Positions 45,768-53,195 of a stretch of 55,690 nucleotides of DNA are shown here, piece by piece. Both the position numbers and the translations under genes were made by a program. Under the pieces are notes generated by a model. It was given only the letters and a program-made list of their open reading frames with translations. It searched no databases and was not told the origin of the DNA. Source of the stretch: a virus; the IMG/VR virus record IMGVR_UViG_3300049259_000141, positions 1-55,690 of that record; one strand, written 5' to 3'. The stretch's first letter is position 1. Each line of letters starts with the position of its first letter.

Positions 45768-47344
45768 CGGACGTGAAAGAAACGCCGAAGCGCACCGCGA
45801 TGCAGGTCGCGCTCGACGCCGAGAGGATGGCGCGACAGGCACTCGACGGCGGTGAGGGGCCCGATTTCACCGGACCGTTCGACCAGCTGCGCGAGCGCGT
45901 CAGTGAGTTGCTCGCCTGGCGGGACGGCTTCCTTGGTGCTGACGGCCCCAGGGGTGTACTGAAGGCGGCCGAGCGGGGCGAATCCAACGCCCTGACGCTG
46001 CGCGAGCTGGTCAAGGACGTCGGCGACATCCGGGTGACCGTTCAGAAGCTGGTCAACTTGGTGCCCGCCGACCTCTGGTCCGGCCGGGGTGGCGCGCTGG
46101 CGACACGACAGCAGGTCGACGCAACCATTGACGCGACCCTTGCCGTCGACGAACGGCTGCGCAACGTCGAGGAGTGGCAGGCGGCCGAGCTGGACGAAGA
46201 CAACGCGGACAACGTCGGCGCGCTGCGCGAGCGGGTCGCAGCCCTGCAACACGACCTGGCCTCCTACGCCAACGCCGGCGTCGTCGACCACATGATCCAA
46301 CAGCTGCGCGAGCGCGTCGACATGGTGGAGCGCAAAACCCACGGAATGAATGGCCCCCGATCGGCGCAGGGCGACGCGCCGCACGTGCTGGGGTTGATCG
46401 CGCGGCTTCAGAAGCTCGTACACGAGATCGCCAAGGGTCGCGAGTTCAAGGCCGAAAACCAGCGCGGTGAGACAACACAGCGCTACAGCTTCCGGGGCAT
46501 CGACGAAGCCCAGAACGCGATCGGCTCGGCGCAGCGCGAGATCGGTCTGATCGGCCCCAAGGTGACGATCGTCGAAAAGGCGGTTAGCACCACCGAGGTC
46601 AACAAGGGCAGCTACACGCAGGTGTGGACCACAGTTAGCGTGACCGCGCGCTACACCTTCCAGTCCCCGATCGACGGCTCGGAGTGGTCGACCGAGGGCT
46701 GCGGTATGGGGCGCGACCTGGGCGACAAGGCCGAGTCGAAGGCTCTGGCCGGTGCGTTCAAATACGCCCTGTTTCACGGCCTGAACATCCCCGTGAAGGG
46801 CGTTTTCATCGACGCCGAGACCGAGGACCCGCGAATCGAGCGCGAGCACGAGCAGCCGAGCGAGCAGGGGCGCACCTACGGCCACGGCCAGCCGCCGACG
46901 CAGACGGCCGAGGACCGCGAGCGCGCGGCGTGGCGTGATCAGGCAGGCTCGACCCCGGGGCCGGTGGACCAAGATGGCCGGGACGGCTTCGACGGCGGTG
47001 ATATTTCGCGACGCACCGGCCGGTCGCCGGCGGAGCGGCTCGACAACTGGACCGGCGAGGAGCCGCCGCAGGACGTGCAGGCCGCTGCCCGTGCGGAGCG
47101 GCAGACCGCGCAGCGCGAGCCGGACAAGCGGTCGCCCGAGGAGCTGGCCCGCGACGCGCTGAACGCGGTGCGTCGGGCGGCCAACGCCAACGAGGCGGCC
47201 AGCGTGTGGAACTGGATCTACCAGCGCCAGCTGCTCGCGGTGCCGGTCGACGGGGTACCGGTCGGACAGCACATGCTGGCCGCTATCCGCCTGCTACCCG
47301 GCGGCGGCCAGGTCGAGTTGCCCGGGTGGGGGCAGTTCCGGTGA
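45764..47344 (+). CDS. erf: ERF-family single-strand annealing recombinase
   Basis: This 526-residue protein starts at GTG 45764 overlapping the previous stop (GTGA). Residues 1-215 are long charged helices (coiled-coil), unusually large for the family. The ERF domain begins near residue 238: RYSFRGIDEAQNAIGSAQRE, IGLIGPKVTIVEK, then strands YTFQSPIDGSEW and GCGMGRDLGDKAESKALAGA, with FKYALFHGLNIP at the end. The C-terminal 150 residues are acidic/Gln/Arg-rich with a final helical ELARDALNAVRRAAN segment. ERF proteins anneal complementary strands during replication and genome circularisation. Confidence 0.88.
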   Translation: MTDVKETPKRTAMQVALDAERMARQALDGGEGPDFTGPFDQLRERVSELLAWRDGFLGADGPRGVLKAAERGESNALTLRELVKDVGDIRVTVQKLVNLVPADLWSGRGGALATRQQVDATIDATLAVDERLRNVEEWQAAELDEDNADNVGALRERVAALQHDLASYANAGVVDHMIQQLRERVDMVERKTHGMNGPRSAQGDAPHVLGLIARLQKLVHEIAKGREFKAENQRGETTQRYSFRGIDEAQNAIGSAQREIGLIGPKVTIVEKAVSTTEVNKGSYTQVWTTVSVTARYTFQSPIDGSEWSTEGCGMGRDLGDKAESKALAGAFKYALFHGLNIPVKGVFIDAETEDPRIEREHEQPSEQGRTYGHGQPPTQTAEDRERAAWRDQAGSTPGPVDQDGRDGFDGGDISRRTGRSPAERLDNWTGEEPPQDVQAAARAERQTAQREPDKRSPEELARDALNAVRRAANANEAASVWNWIYQRQLLAVPVDGVPVGQHMLAAIRLLPGGGQVELPGWGQFR

Positions 47345-48006
47345 CCGACGCCATGGGCCACGCCGAGGCCGTGCAGCGCGCGCTGATTGCCGTGCTGCGC
47401 GACTCGGGGCACGATGTCGACGACTGCCTGAACTTTCACGGCACGTCAAGGCCGCCCCAGGTGCGGGCCGACAGTGACGGTACCCAACTGGCCGTGTGCG
47501 GCTGTGGCGTGGTCGCGGAGATTCCGGGCGGCCTCGAAGTGCAGCTGCGCGGCCGGGGCCTCACCCCGGATGCGCAGCCGCCGACCGCCGCCGACCCGGT
47601 GCAGCCCGGACTCCCGCTGATCGACCCGTCCGAGATCGCCACGCCCGAGCAGCTCGAAGCGCACCTGCTGGACGTGATCCAGCGACTGGAGACGGGCCAG
47701 CTGTTCGAACGGGAGTGCATCGAGGCCGAATACTCGGCCCGGCTGGCGTGGGAGTTGGCGAAGGCGAGGCAGATCGCGAAGGGCGGCGCGGCGGCGGACG
47801 TCCGCATGGCTGCCGCGCTGGCCGAGCACGGCGACCTGTATGAGGCGTATCTGCGGGCCGAGATGATGCGCAAGGCGACGCAGGCCGCTATGCACAATTG
47901 TCGCTCGATGCTGTCGGGCTATCAGACGGTGGCCCGCTCGGTGCTGACGACCTATCAGGCCGGCGGCTCACCGGGTCCGAACAGCCAGCCGCAGAGGGGA
48001 CGCTAA
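47341..48006 (+). CDS. Hypothetical protein with helical C-terminal domain
   Basis: This 221-residue protein has a compact N-terminal domain (AQRALIAVLRDSGHDVDDC-like, with CGCGVVAEIPGG). The C-terminal helical half contains LLDVIQRLETGQLFERE and DLYEAYLRAEMMRKATQAAM. It lies between ERF and SSB region genes, so a recombination accessory role is plausible but unproven. GTGA overlap with ERF. Confidence 0.65.
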   Translation: MTDAMGHAEAVQRALIAVLRDSGHDVDDCLNFHGTSRPPQVRADSDGTQLAVCGCGVVAEIPGGLEVQLRGRGLTPDAQPPTAADPVQPGLPLIDPSEIATPEQLEAHLLDVIQRLETGQLFERECIEAEYSARLAWELAKARQIAKGGAAADVRMAAALAEHGDLYEAYLRAEMMRKATQAAMHNCRSMLSGYQTVARSVLTTYQAGGSPGPNSQPQRGR

Positions 48007-48230
48007 TGGAAATGACCCCCGACTACGGGCTGCCGTACGGCTGCAACTGCGACGGCATCACCGGGCGACCGGGGCGCGGTTGCCCTTCGCACGTCGGGCC
48101 GAAGCGCACTTCCCGGACTTACCGCCGCTGCGACACGTGCTCGGCCGCTGGTCACCGCCATCCGGCCAGCGGCTGCGCCCTGTCCAACTGCCCGTGCTGC
48201 GCGCGAGGCGCTCGAACGAAAGGAATCTGA
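48006..48230 (+). CDS. Cys-rich small protein
   Basis: This 74-residue protein has CNCDGITGRPGRGCP near residue 13, CDTCSAAGHRHPASGCALS and NCPCCARG, at least two zinc sites. It starts ATG overlapping the previous TAA. The function is unknown. Confidence 0.7.
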   Translation: MEMTPDYGLPYGCNCDGITGRPGRGCPSHVGPKRTSRTYRRCDTCSAAGHRHPASGCALSNCPCCARGARTKGI

Positions 48231-48232
48231 CC

Positions 48233-48619
48233 ATGGGCTGGTGCAGTGCGACGGAGATCATGGACCGGGCCTTGAAGACAGCCGAGGAGGCCGTGCTCGC
48301 CGGAGTGGCAGTGGTTGTCGGCGGCGGCTCACCCGGAGCGCACGAATGGTTGCTCGCAAACGAACCCGAAGCCCTCGACAAGGCCTTGTCGCCGTTCGTC
48401 GTCGAATTGGCTGCCGTGCTGCGCGACGGTGACTGGGACTGCATCGAGGAATCGGAATACTTCGACCGATTCACGCAAGAAATGTTCGGCCACACCGACG
48501 ACGAACATCGGGCGTGGCTGGTCGAGCAAATCAAAGACTTCGCCGACGACGACCAGACCGATCAGGTAATCGCGTGGTCGAAGCGGCTGGCCGAGTTCCA
48601 ACGGAAGACAGGAAACTGA
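48233..48619 (+). CDS. Hypothetical protein
   Basis: This 128-residue acidic protein starts MGWCSATEIMDRALKTAEEA after AAAGGAATCTGACC. It is predominantly alpha-helical (ALDKALSPFVVELAAVLRDG, FDRFTQEMFGHTDDEHRAW), ending EFQRKTGN. The local base composition is less GC-rich than its neighbours. No family recognised. Confidence 0.7.
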   Translation: MGWCSATEIMDRALKTAEEAVLAGVAVVVGGGSPGAHEWLLANEPEALDKALSPFVVELAAVLRDGDWDCIEESEYFDRFTQEMFGHTDDEHRAWLVEQIKDFADDDQTDQVIAWSKRLAEFQRKTGN

Positions 48620-48622
48620 TCA

Positions 48623-49207
48623 ATGGGTGCGTTGAAAGTGAGCGGTGTGTGCCGCCTCGGGGCCGACCCCGACCTGAAGTTCACACCGTCGGGGGCGGCC
48701 GTCTGCTCGGCGCGCGCGATCTTCCAGGACCGTTACCTCGACCGGCAGACCAACGAATGGAAGGACGGCACCGCGCAGTGGGTCACGCTGACCGCGTGGC
48801 GGCAGCTGGCCGAGAACATGGCCGAGTCGTTCAAGAAGGGCGACGACGTTGTCGTTCTCGACGGAACGCTGGCCGTCCGCGAGTTCGAGCTGCGCGACGG
48901 CGGCAAGGGCTACTCGGTCGACATCACGGTGCGCGACCTGGGCCCGTCGATCCGGTTCCATGCGGCCAAGTCGGCACGCGTGGACCGACAGTACGACGGG
49001 CCGGCGGCCGGTCAGGGCGACCCGTGGAATGAGCCGCCGCAGGACAACCGCCAGCGGCCGCAGCCGGCGCAGCGCGGCACGTGGCAGGGATCGGGCCAGC
49101 CGGTGAACCAGCGGCAGGCTCGCGCCGATCAGCGCGCGGCGCAGTCGGTCGGCACGTTCCCGGATGAGCCGCCGTTCTTCCACCGCACCCCCGGTTTCCA
49201 GCCGTGA
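48623..49207 (+). CDS. ssb: Single-stranded DNA-binding protein
   Basis: This 194-residue SSB has an OB-fold (residues 1-115) with LKVSGVCRLGADPDLKFTPS, WVTLTAWRQLAENMAESFKKG, DDVVVLDGTLAVREFEL and SVDITVRDLGPSIRF. The C-terminal tail is Gln/Pro/Arg-rich and ends with DEPPFFHRTPGFQP, where DEPPFF resembles the acidic tip that recruits partner proteins but is not terminal. It coats single strands in replication and recombination with ERF. Confidence 0.93.
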   Translation: MGALKVSGVCRLGADPDLKFTPSGAAVCSARAIFQDRYLDRQTNEWKDGTAQWVTLTAWRQLAENMAESFKKGDDVVVLDGTLAVREFELRDGGKGYSVDITVRDLGPSIRFHAAKSARVDRQYDGPAAGQGDPWNEPPQDNRQRPQPAQRGTWQGSGQPVNQRQARADQRAAQSVGTFPDEPPFFHRTPGFQP

Positions 49208-49476
49208 GCGGCGAGCGGCTGGTGGTGACCGGAAACGAGGTGGGGATCACCTCGGCCGAGCAGGCTGAGCTTGACAACCTGTTCAGCTATCACGCGCCGG
49301 TCGGCGACCAGGTCGATCGTTACGGGGTCATTCGCGCGCAGGCGCGACAGCTGGCCCGGGTGATCATGGCCTATTCGCACGACAGCGAGGAACGGCGTCA
49401 GGCCTTGTTCGCCGTGCGCGCTGCGGTGATGTGGGCAAACGCGGGGATCGCGTGCAACGAAGTGACCGATGAGTAG
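49204..49476 (+). CDS. Acb2/Tad1-hairpin-family protein (cyclic-nucleotide sponge candidate)
   Basis: This 90-residue protein matches the short Acb2/Tad1 hairpin pattern common in actinophages: SAEQAELDNLFSYHAPVGDQ, VDRYGVIRAQARQLARVIM, ERRQALFAVRAAVMWANAGI and ACNE. Acb2 proteins bind and sequester cyclic di- and trinucleotides and so block CBASS (and some bind Thoeris signals). It starts at GTG overlapping the SSB stop (GTGA). The family assignment is from recalled pattern; ligand binding is not shown. Confidence 0.75.
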   Translation: MSGERLVVTGNEVGITSAEQAELDNLFSYHAPVGDQVDRYGVIRAQARQLARVIMAYSHDSEERRQALFAVRAAVMWANAGIACNEVTDE

Positions 49477-49636
49477 GCACCGCTCGGGGGCCGGTCGCCA
49501 TGGCGGCGGCCGGCCCTGGCGCGTGCCGCGCATTCTGCGACACGTGGGCGGTGGGCATCGGCGAGGTGTCGGCTGCCTGGGTTGGCTGATGGTCGGCCTT
49601 ACGGTGGCCGTCGTACTGCTTGTTGACACCCACTAG
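49469..49636 (+). CDS. Small membrane protein, stop inside a promoter
   Basis: This 55-residue protein has a basic N-terminus (MSRHRSGAGRHGGGRPWR) and one hydrophobic C-terminal helix (GCLGWLMVGLTVAVVLLVDTH). Its last codons contain the -35 of the next promoter and the TAG lies in the spacer. It overlaps the Acb2-like gene by 8 bases. Confidence 0.55.
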   Translation: MSRHRSGAGRHGGGRPWRVPRILRHVGGGHRRGVGCLGWLMVGLTVAVVLLVDTH

Positions 49637-49651
49637 TTGGAGGCGTAGCGT
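49623..49651 (+). promoter_or_regulatory. Rightward promoter, TTGACA-N17-TAGCGT (leaderless type)
   Basis: The -35 is at 49623-49628 and the -10 at 49646-49651, seven bases before ATG 49659. It drives the distal half of the rightward operon. Confidence 0.75.
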
Positions 49652-49658
49652 CATCGCC

Positions 49659-49925
49659 ATGACAAAGACGGTACTCGACCCCACGCTCTACCTGGTGCAG
49701 CAGATCGCCGAGCTGGACATCACGCTGCGCGCCGTCAACAGCACCGACAACCAGGGCGAACCCTGCCAGCACTGCCAGGTCCTCGACCACCACAACGCCG
49801 TCACGCTGCACGGCTTCGGCCCCGACGGCGAGGCGGGCACGGCTGACTGCTGCGTGCACTGCATCCCGGCCGCCAGCGAGTGGTTCAACCCGCTGTACTC
49901 GATGGTCGCCGAGGTGGCCCGGTGA
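49659..49925 (+). CDS. Hypothetical protein with Cys/His cluster
   Basis: This 88-residue protein has CQHCQVLDHHNAVTLHGF in the middle and TADCCVHCIPAASEWF later; four or more Cys/His can hold zinc. ATG is fixed by the promoter ending 7 bases upstream. Confidence 0.65.
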   Translation: MTKTVLDPTLYLVQQIAELDITLRAVNSTDNQGEPCQHCQVLDHHNAVTLHGFGPDGEAGTADCCVHCIPAASEWFNPLYSMVAEVAR

Positions 49926-50200
49926 CCGATCCGGCCACCGTTCCTGGCTACGGGGACGCCCTGGCCGCCCTCGAAGAATGGCAGCACCAGGCCGGCATGG
50001 ACGGCTCGTGCTGGTGCTGGTCCAACGACCACGTGGAGTCGGCCGTCGCTTTGATCATGCTCGTGGCTCGGCCGCACATGCAGGCCGAACTGTTCGCCGA
50101 CCTGTCGGACAAGCTGGCCGACGACGGCTTCGAGCAGGTGTCGCTGATCCTGGACCACACCAGCCACGAACTTCGAAGGAGGCTCGATGGACACCGTTGA
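49922..50200 (+). CDS. Hypothetical helical protein
   Basis: This 92-residue protein starts MTDPATVPGYGDALAALEEW, has CWCWSNDHVESAVALIML and a helix LSDKLADDGFEQVSLILDH. The GTG overlaps the previous stop; its end overlaps the 310-residue gene by 14 bases. No family recognised. Confidence 0.65.
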   Translation: MTDPATVPGYGDALAALEEWQHQAGMDGSCWCWSNDHVESAVALIMLVARPHMQAELFADLSDKLADDGFEQVSLILDHTSHELRRRLDGHR

Positions 50201-51119
50201 GCTGAAGCCCACCCGGCTGTGGTCGCGCGGCACGGTCGAGGTCGCCCTGTTCGAGGATGTGCGGCAAGGGCCCGCGTTCGCCGAGCTGGTGAACGGCCGA
50301 TGGGCCCCCGATGACAAGGTGCCGGCCGTGTGGCTCCCCTCGGCCGGGAACCTCAAGCCTCGACTGACCGTCGGTGACTGGCTGGTGCGACAGGGCACAC
50401 GCTTCGAGGTGCTCTCGCCGGCGATCTACGCGGAGCGGTACGAGCCGGCGGGCGGTGAGGTTGCGTCGCTGGAAAGCATTGCCGGCACGCTGCCAGACCC
50501 CGTCGACTTCCGCCGTCGTGTGCTCGAAGCGGCCCGGCGCAGCTACGCCGATGCGGTCGACGGCCAGGAAGTGCACACCGTCGAAGACACCTTCGAGGTG
50601 CAGCGCATGCTGGCCAAGACTCGTGAGCTGGCCCGGCAGTACGCCAGCACCTTCACTGCGGTGGACAAGGCCCTGGCCGAGTTTCAGCGTGACCAGCTCG
50701 AACTGCTGCCGGCGGGACCCGGCGCGGTGAAGATTCCCGACGCCGAGGGTGATGTCACGGTCCAGCTGGACCAAACCAACAGCTACAGCTTCGATGAGGA
50801 GCAGCTGTCTTCGGTGATTGCGGCCGAGATGATGCCGCCCGACATGCTGCTGCACTTGATCAACTTGATCGAGGATGCCCAGGACGAACACCAGCAGCTC
50901 AATGACGTGGCCGCATGGCTGGCCGAGATGATCACCTCGGTTATTGGCCGAGTGCGCAGCCTGGGCAATGTGACGGTGCAGGTCACCAAGGTCCGTGCGT
51001 TCGCCGACCAGCTCGCGCGAGACGGACAACTGGGACTGTCCGGTGTGGTCCGGGATGCCATCATCAAGACGACCACGACGAAGCCGGGTGCGAAGTTCAC
51101 CCGCAAGGAGGCGAAGTGA
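50187..51119 (+). CDS. Hypothetical protein of the recombination operon
   Basis: This 310-residue protein starts MDTVELKPTRLWSRGTVEVA. A beta-rich N-terminal third (residues 1-110) is followed by long helices (FEVQRMLAKTRELARQYAST, FTAVDKALAEFQRDQLELL). The C-terminal domain has QLSSVIAAEMMPPDMLLHLI and a basic end (KPGAKFTRKEAK). Not recognised. A recombination or exonuclease partner cannot be excluded or supported. Confidence 0.7.
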   Translation: MDTVELKPTRLWSRGTVEVALFEDVRQGPAFAELVNGRWAPDDKVPAVWLPSAGNLKPRLTVGDWLVRQGTRFEVLSPAIYAERYEPAGGEVASLESIAGTLPDPVDFRRRVLEAARRSYADAVDGQEVHTVEDTFEVQRMLAKTRELARQYASTFTAVDKALAEFQRDQLELLPAGPGAVKIPDAEGDVTVQLDQTNSYSFDEEQLSSVIAAEMMPPDMLLHLINLIEDAQDEHQQLNDVAAWLAEMITSVIGRVRSLGNVTVQVTKVRAFADQLARDGQLGLSGVVRDAIIKTTTTKPGAKFTRKEAK

Positions 51120-51625
51120 CCGAGAACGAGAACGCCGGTTGGGCCGGCGACCGCTACGGCCTGGCCAAGCCGGACGTGCCCGCCGGGCACCAGGCGACGC
51201 TGCGGCCCGTCGAGGGCAGCGACGTGCCGCAGGTGTCCATCGAGCCGGTGCCGGACAACCCCGAGCCGGACATGAGCGAACCGACCACCAAGGCCTCGGT
51301 CGACGCGCACACGGCCACTCAGGCCGAGGTGGCGCAGGCCTTTGCCGCCGAGCACGACAGCCAGTTGCAGGCCCGGCAGGACGCCGAGGTTGCGGCCGCC
51401 GGGGAGCCGGCGAACATCGGCACCGACGGGAAGCCGCACTTCCCGCTGATCACCGAGCGCGAGAAGAACGACCCGAGCGAGCCCGACCACAACCCGGCCG
51501 AATGCGGGACCTGCGGCACTGAGTGGCCGTGCGAGCAGGCGAAGGAGATCGAGCGCCAGCAGGCCGAGGCGCGCGGCGAGCAGCCGGTGCAGGTACAGCA
51601 GCCGGACACCCCGGAAACGCCGTGA
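51116..51625 (+). CDS. Low-complexity acidic protein with zinc knuckle
   Basis: This 169-residue protein is Glu/Asp/Ala/Pro-rich and probably mostly disordered. Near the end, AECGTCGTEWPCEQAKEIER gives three Cys of a possible zinc site. The GTG overlaps the previous stop (GTGA). The function is unknown. Confidence 0.6.
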   Translation: MTENENAGWAGDRYGLAKPDVPAGHQATLRPVEGSDVPQVSIEPVPDNPEPDMSEPTTKASVDAHTATQAEVAQAFAAEHDSQLQARQDAEVAAAGEPANIGTDGKPHFPLITEREKNDPSEPDHNPAECGTCGTEWPCEQAKEIERQQAEARGEQPVQVQQPDTPETP

Positions 51626-51777
51626 ACGCGCACGAGCTGATGCAGCTGCTTGCCGACACCGAACTGCCGGAGGCCGAAGTGTTCATGCGCTCGACGTCAT
51701 CCGGCGACGATCCGGTCAGCGCTGTCGAAGCGAACGTCGACCGTGGATTCATCATGCTGATCGGCTCGGACAGCTGA
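51622..51777 (+). CDS. Small acidic protein
   Basis: This 51-residue protein starts MNAHELMQLLADTELPEAEV and is acidic. GTGA overlap upstream, TGATG overlap downstream, so it is coupled on both sides. Confidence 0.6.
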   Translation: MNAHELMQLLADTELPEAEVFMRSTSSGDDPVSAVEANVDRGFIMLIGSDS

Positions 51778-52022
51778 TGTCGGCCGAGCAGGTGGACAGA
51801 GTTGCCCGGTCGCTGCTGCGCACCGAACTGCTGCTGCGCCTGCTCGACAGCGACCGCAGGCCGGACACCGTCGAGCAGACGGTGTCCGGCCTGCGGATCG
51901 AACTGGCCTTGCAGCGCGACAACGTGTGGCTACAGCTGGACGAGTTGGGCCTGCCGGAGCCGGAGCCGCCGGCGCTGACCGCGCGTCCGCCGATGCGGCC
52001 GAATCCGGATGCGCTTTTCTAG
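51777..52022 (+). CDS. Small protein carrying an 18-bp hairpin; last rightward gene
   Basis: This 81-residue protein is helical at the N-terminus (EQVDRVARSLLRTELLLRLL) and Pro-rich at the C-terminus. Codons 27-40 form a perfect 18-bp inverted repeat that probably serves as terminator. Its TAG stop shares CTAG with the stop of the convergent holin candidate. Confidence 0.65.
   Translation: MSAEQVDRVARSLLRTELLLRLLDSDRRPDTVEQTVSGLRIELALQRDNVWLQLDELGLPEPEPPALTARPPMRPNPDALF
51855..51895. terminator. 18-bp perfect hairpin inside coding sequence (bidirectional terminator)
   Basis: Arms CGCAGGCCGGACACCGTC and its exact complement flank a GAGCA loop. The hairpin is 124 bases from the convergent stop codons and can end transcription from both sides where no intergenic space exists. 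Confidence 0.8.
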
Positions 52023-52369
52023 TCGGCGCGTCCGTCGCTCACCGGCCCCGGCGGCACGGCCGAGGCGACGCGTCCGGTGAGCGGGTACACCGGCGGCGTG
52101 TTCGATCCGAGCACGATGACGGTGAGCCAGGCGGGCAGCATCGGTTCGATCTTGCGCATCAGGGCGTACCAGGCGCTGGCGAGCACGGCGGCGACGGCCG
52201 GCCCGAAGCCGATCACATTTGCGGGATCGATGAGCTGGGCCACGCCCGGGATCAGCGACACCAGGTAGGTGATCAGGGCCCCCCACAGCACCGGAACCAC
52301 GGTGCGAATGAGGCTCAGCACGTAGTCGGACACGGCCTGTCCGGGCTGGTAGGGCGGGATCGGTGTCAT
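52019..52369 (-). CDS. Holin candidate
   Basis: This 116-residue protein starts MTPIPPYQPGQAVSDYVLSL after AAGGGGA. It has two hydrophobic helices (about residues 18-45 and 55-95, TVVPVLWGALITYLVSLIPG and VAAVLASAWYALMRKI) and a Pro-rich tail. Membrane topology and late-operon end position suit a holin that releases the endolysin. It is the last late gene. The endolysin is 11 kb away. Confidence 0.65.
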   Translation of the reverse strand: MTPIPPYQPGQAVSDYVLSLIRTVVPVLWGALITYLVSLIPGVAQLIDPANVIGFGPAVAAVLASAWYALMRKIEPMLPAWLTVIVLGSNTPPVYPLTGRVASAVPPGPVSDGRAD

Positions 52370-52385
52370 GGTTTTGTCCCCTTCG

Positions 52386-53195
52386 CTAGCTTGGGATGCA
52401 GGTCCAGATAGTGACCGACTTGTGCCCGAGGGGATTGGACGGATCATCCACCCGCACCCCGTCGAGCTGTGTGAACTTGCCTTTGCCGGCGCACAGGATG
52501 TCCGGGCTCTGTGCGGCCGCTGTGTTGAACGCGTCCATGATGTCCTGCGCCGTCGGTGCCGGCCCCGGCGGACCCGTATCGCCCTTCGGCCCGGCGGGCC
52601 CGGTAGCGCCAGGCTGGCCGGGCGTGCCGGCCGCCCCCGGCTGGCCGTCGGTGCCGTTCTTCGGCGGGTTGACGGCCAGGTAGGCGGCGACGGCGTTTGC
52701 GATCTGCGTTGGGGTCACCTGCGGCGGCGGATTGGACGCGTAGTAGCCGGCGACGGCAGCCGCAATGCTGGCGGCGGTCGGCGGGGTGCTGACCGTCGGC
52801 GGCAGGCTGGCCAGCACCTTCGCCGTGGCGGCCGCCACGATGGTGTCAGTCGACTGTGTGTCGGTCGGCTTCGGCACCGGCACCGTCGGCTGCCCGCGCT
52901 GCTTCAGCTGCTCGTTGGCCGCCTGCGCCGCTGTATACGCGTCGTCGGCGCGCTTCTTGATCTCGGCCTGCGTCTGCACCTGCGCCGCCGTGGCCGCCCG
53001 CTGATCGGCGATCTGGGACAGCGCTATCGAGCTGATACCGACCGACACGGCGACTGCGAAGACCGAGGCGATGAAGGCGGCTTTCCAGACGAACGAGGTG
53101 TTCGCCTTCCGGCCGAGAGCGTTCCCGAGGGTGGTCGCGGCGGCGCTGGCGACGACCGCGTTCTCCTCCATGGAGTTCCGATGCTGCTCGCTCAC
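52386..53195 (-). CDS. Membrane-anchored collagen-like repeat protein
   Basis: This 269-residue protein has a transmembrane helix near residues 36-60 (WKAAFIASVFAVAVSVGISS) and a coiled-coil stalk (residues 62-110). Near residues 165-205 is a Gly-X-Y tract (GQPGAAGTPGQPGATGPAG and following) like collagen, and a C-terminal cap with a Cys pair. It could be a virion fibre, or an envelope protein made late. The start (GTG 53195) overlaps the upstream stop. Confidence 0.65.
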   Translation of the reverse strand: MSEQHRNSMEENAVVASAAATTLGNALGRKANTSFVWKAAFIASVFAVAVSVGISSIALSQIADQRAATAAQVQTQAEIKKRADDAYTAAQAANEQLKQRGQPTVPVPKPTDTQSTDTIVAAATAKVLASLPPTVSTPPTAASIAAAVAGYYASNPPPQVTPTQIANAVAAYLAVNPPKNGTDGQPGAAGTPGQPGATGPAGPKGDTGPPGPAPTAQDIMDAFNTAAAQSPDILCAGKGKFTQLDGVRVDDPSNPLGHKSVTIWTCIPS

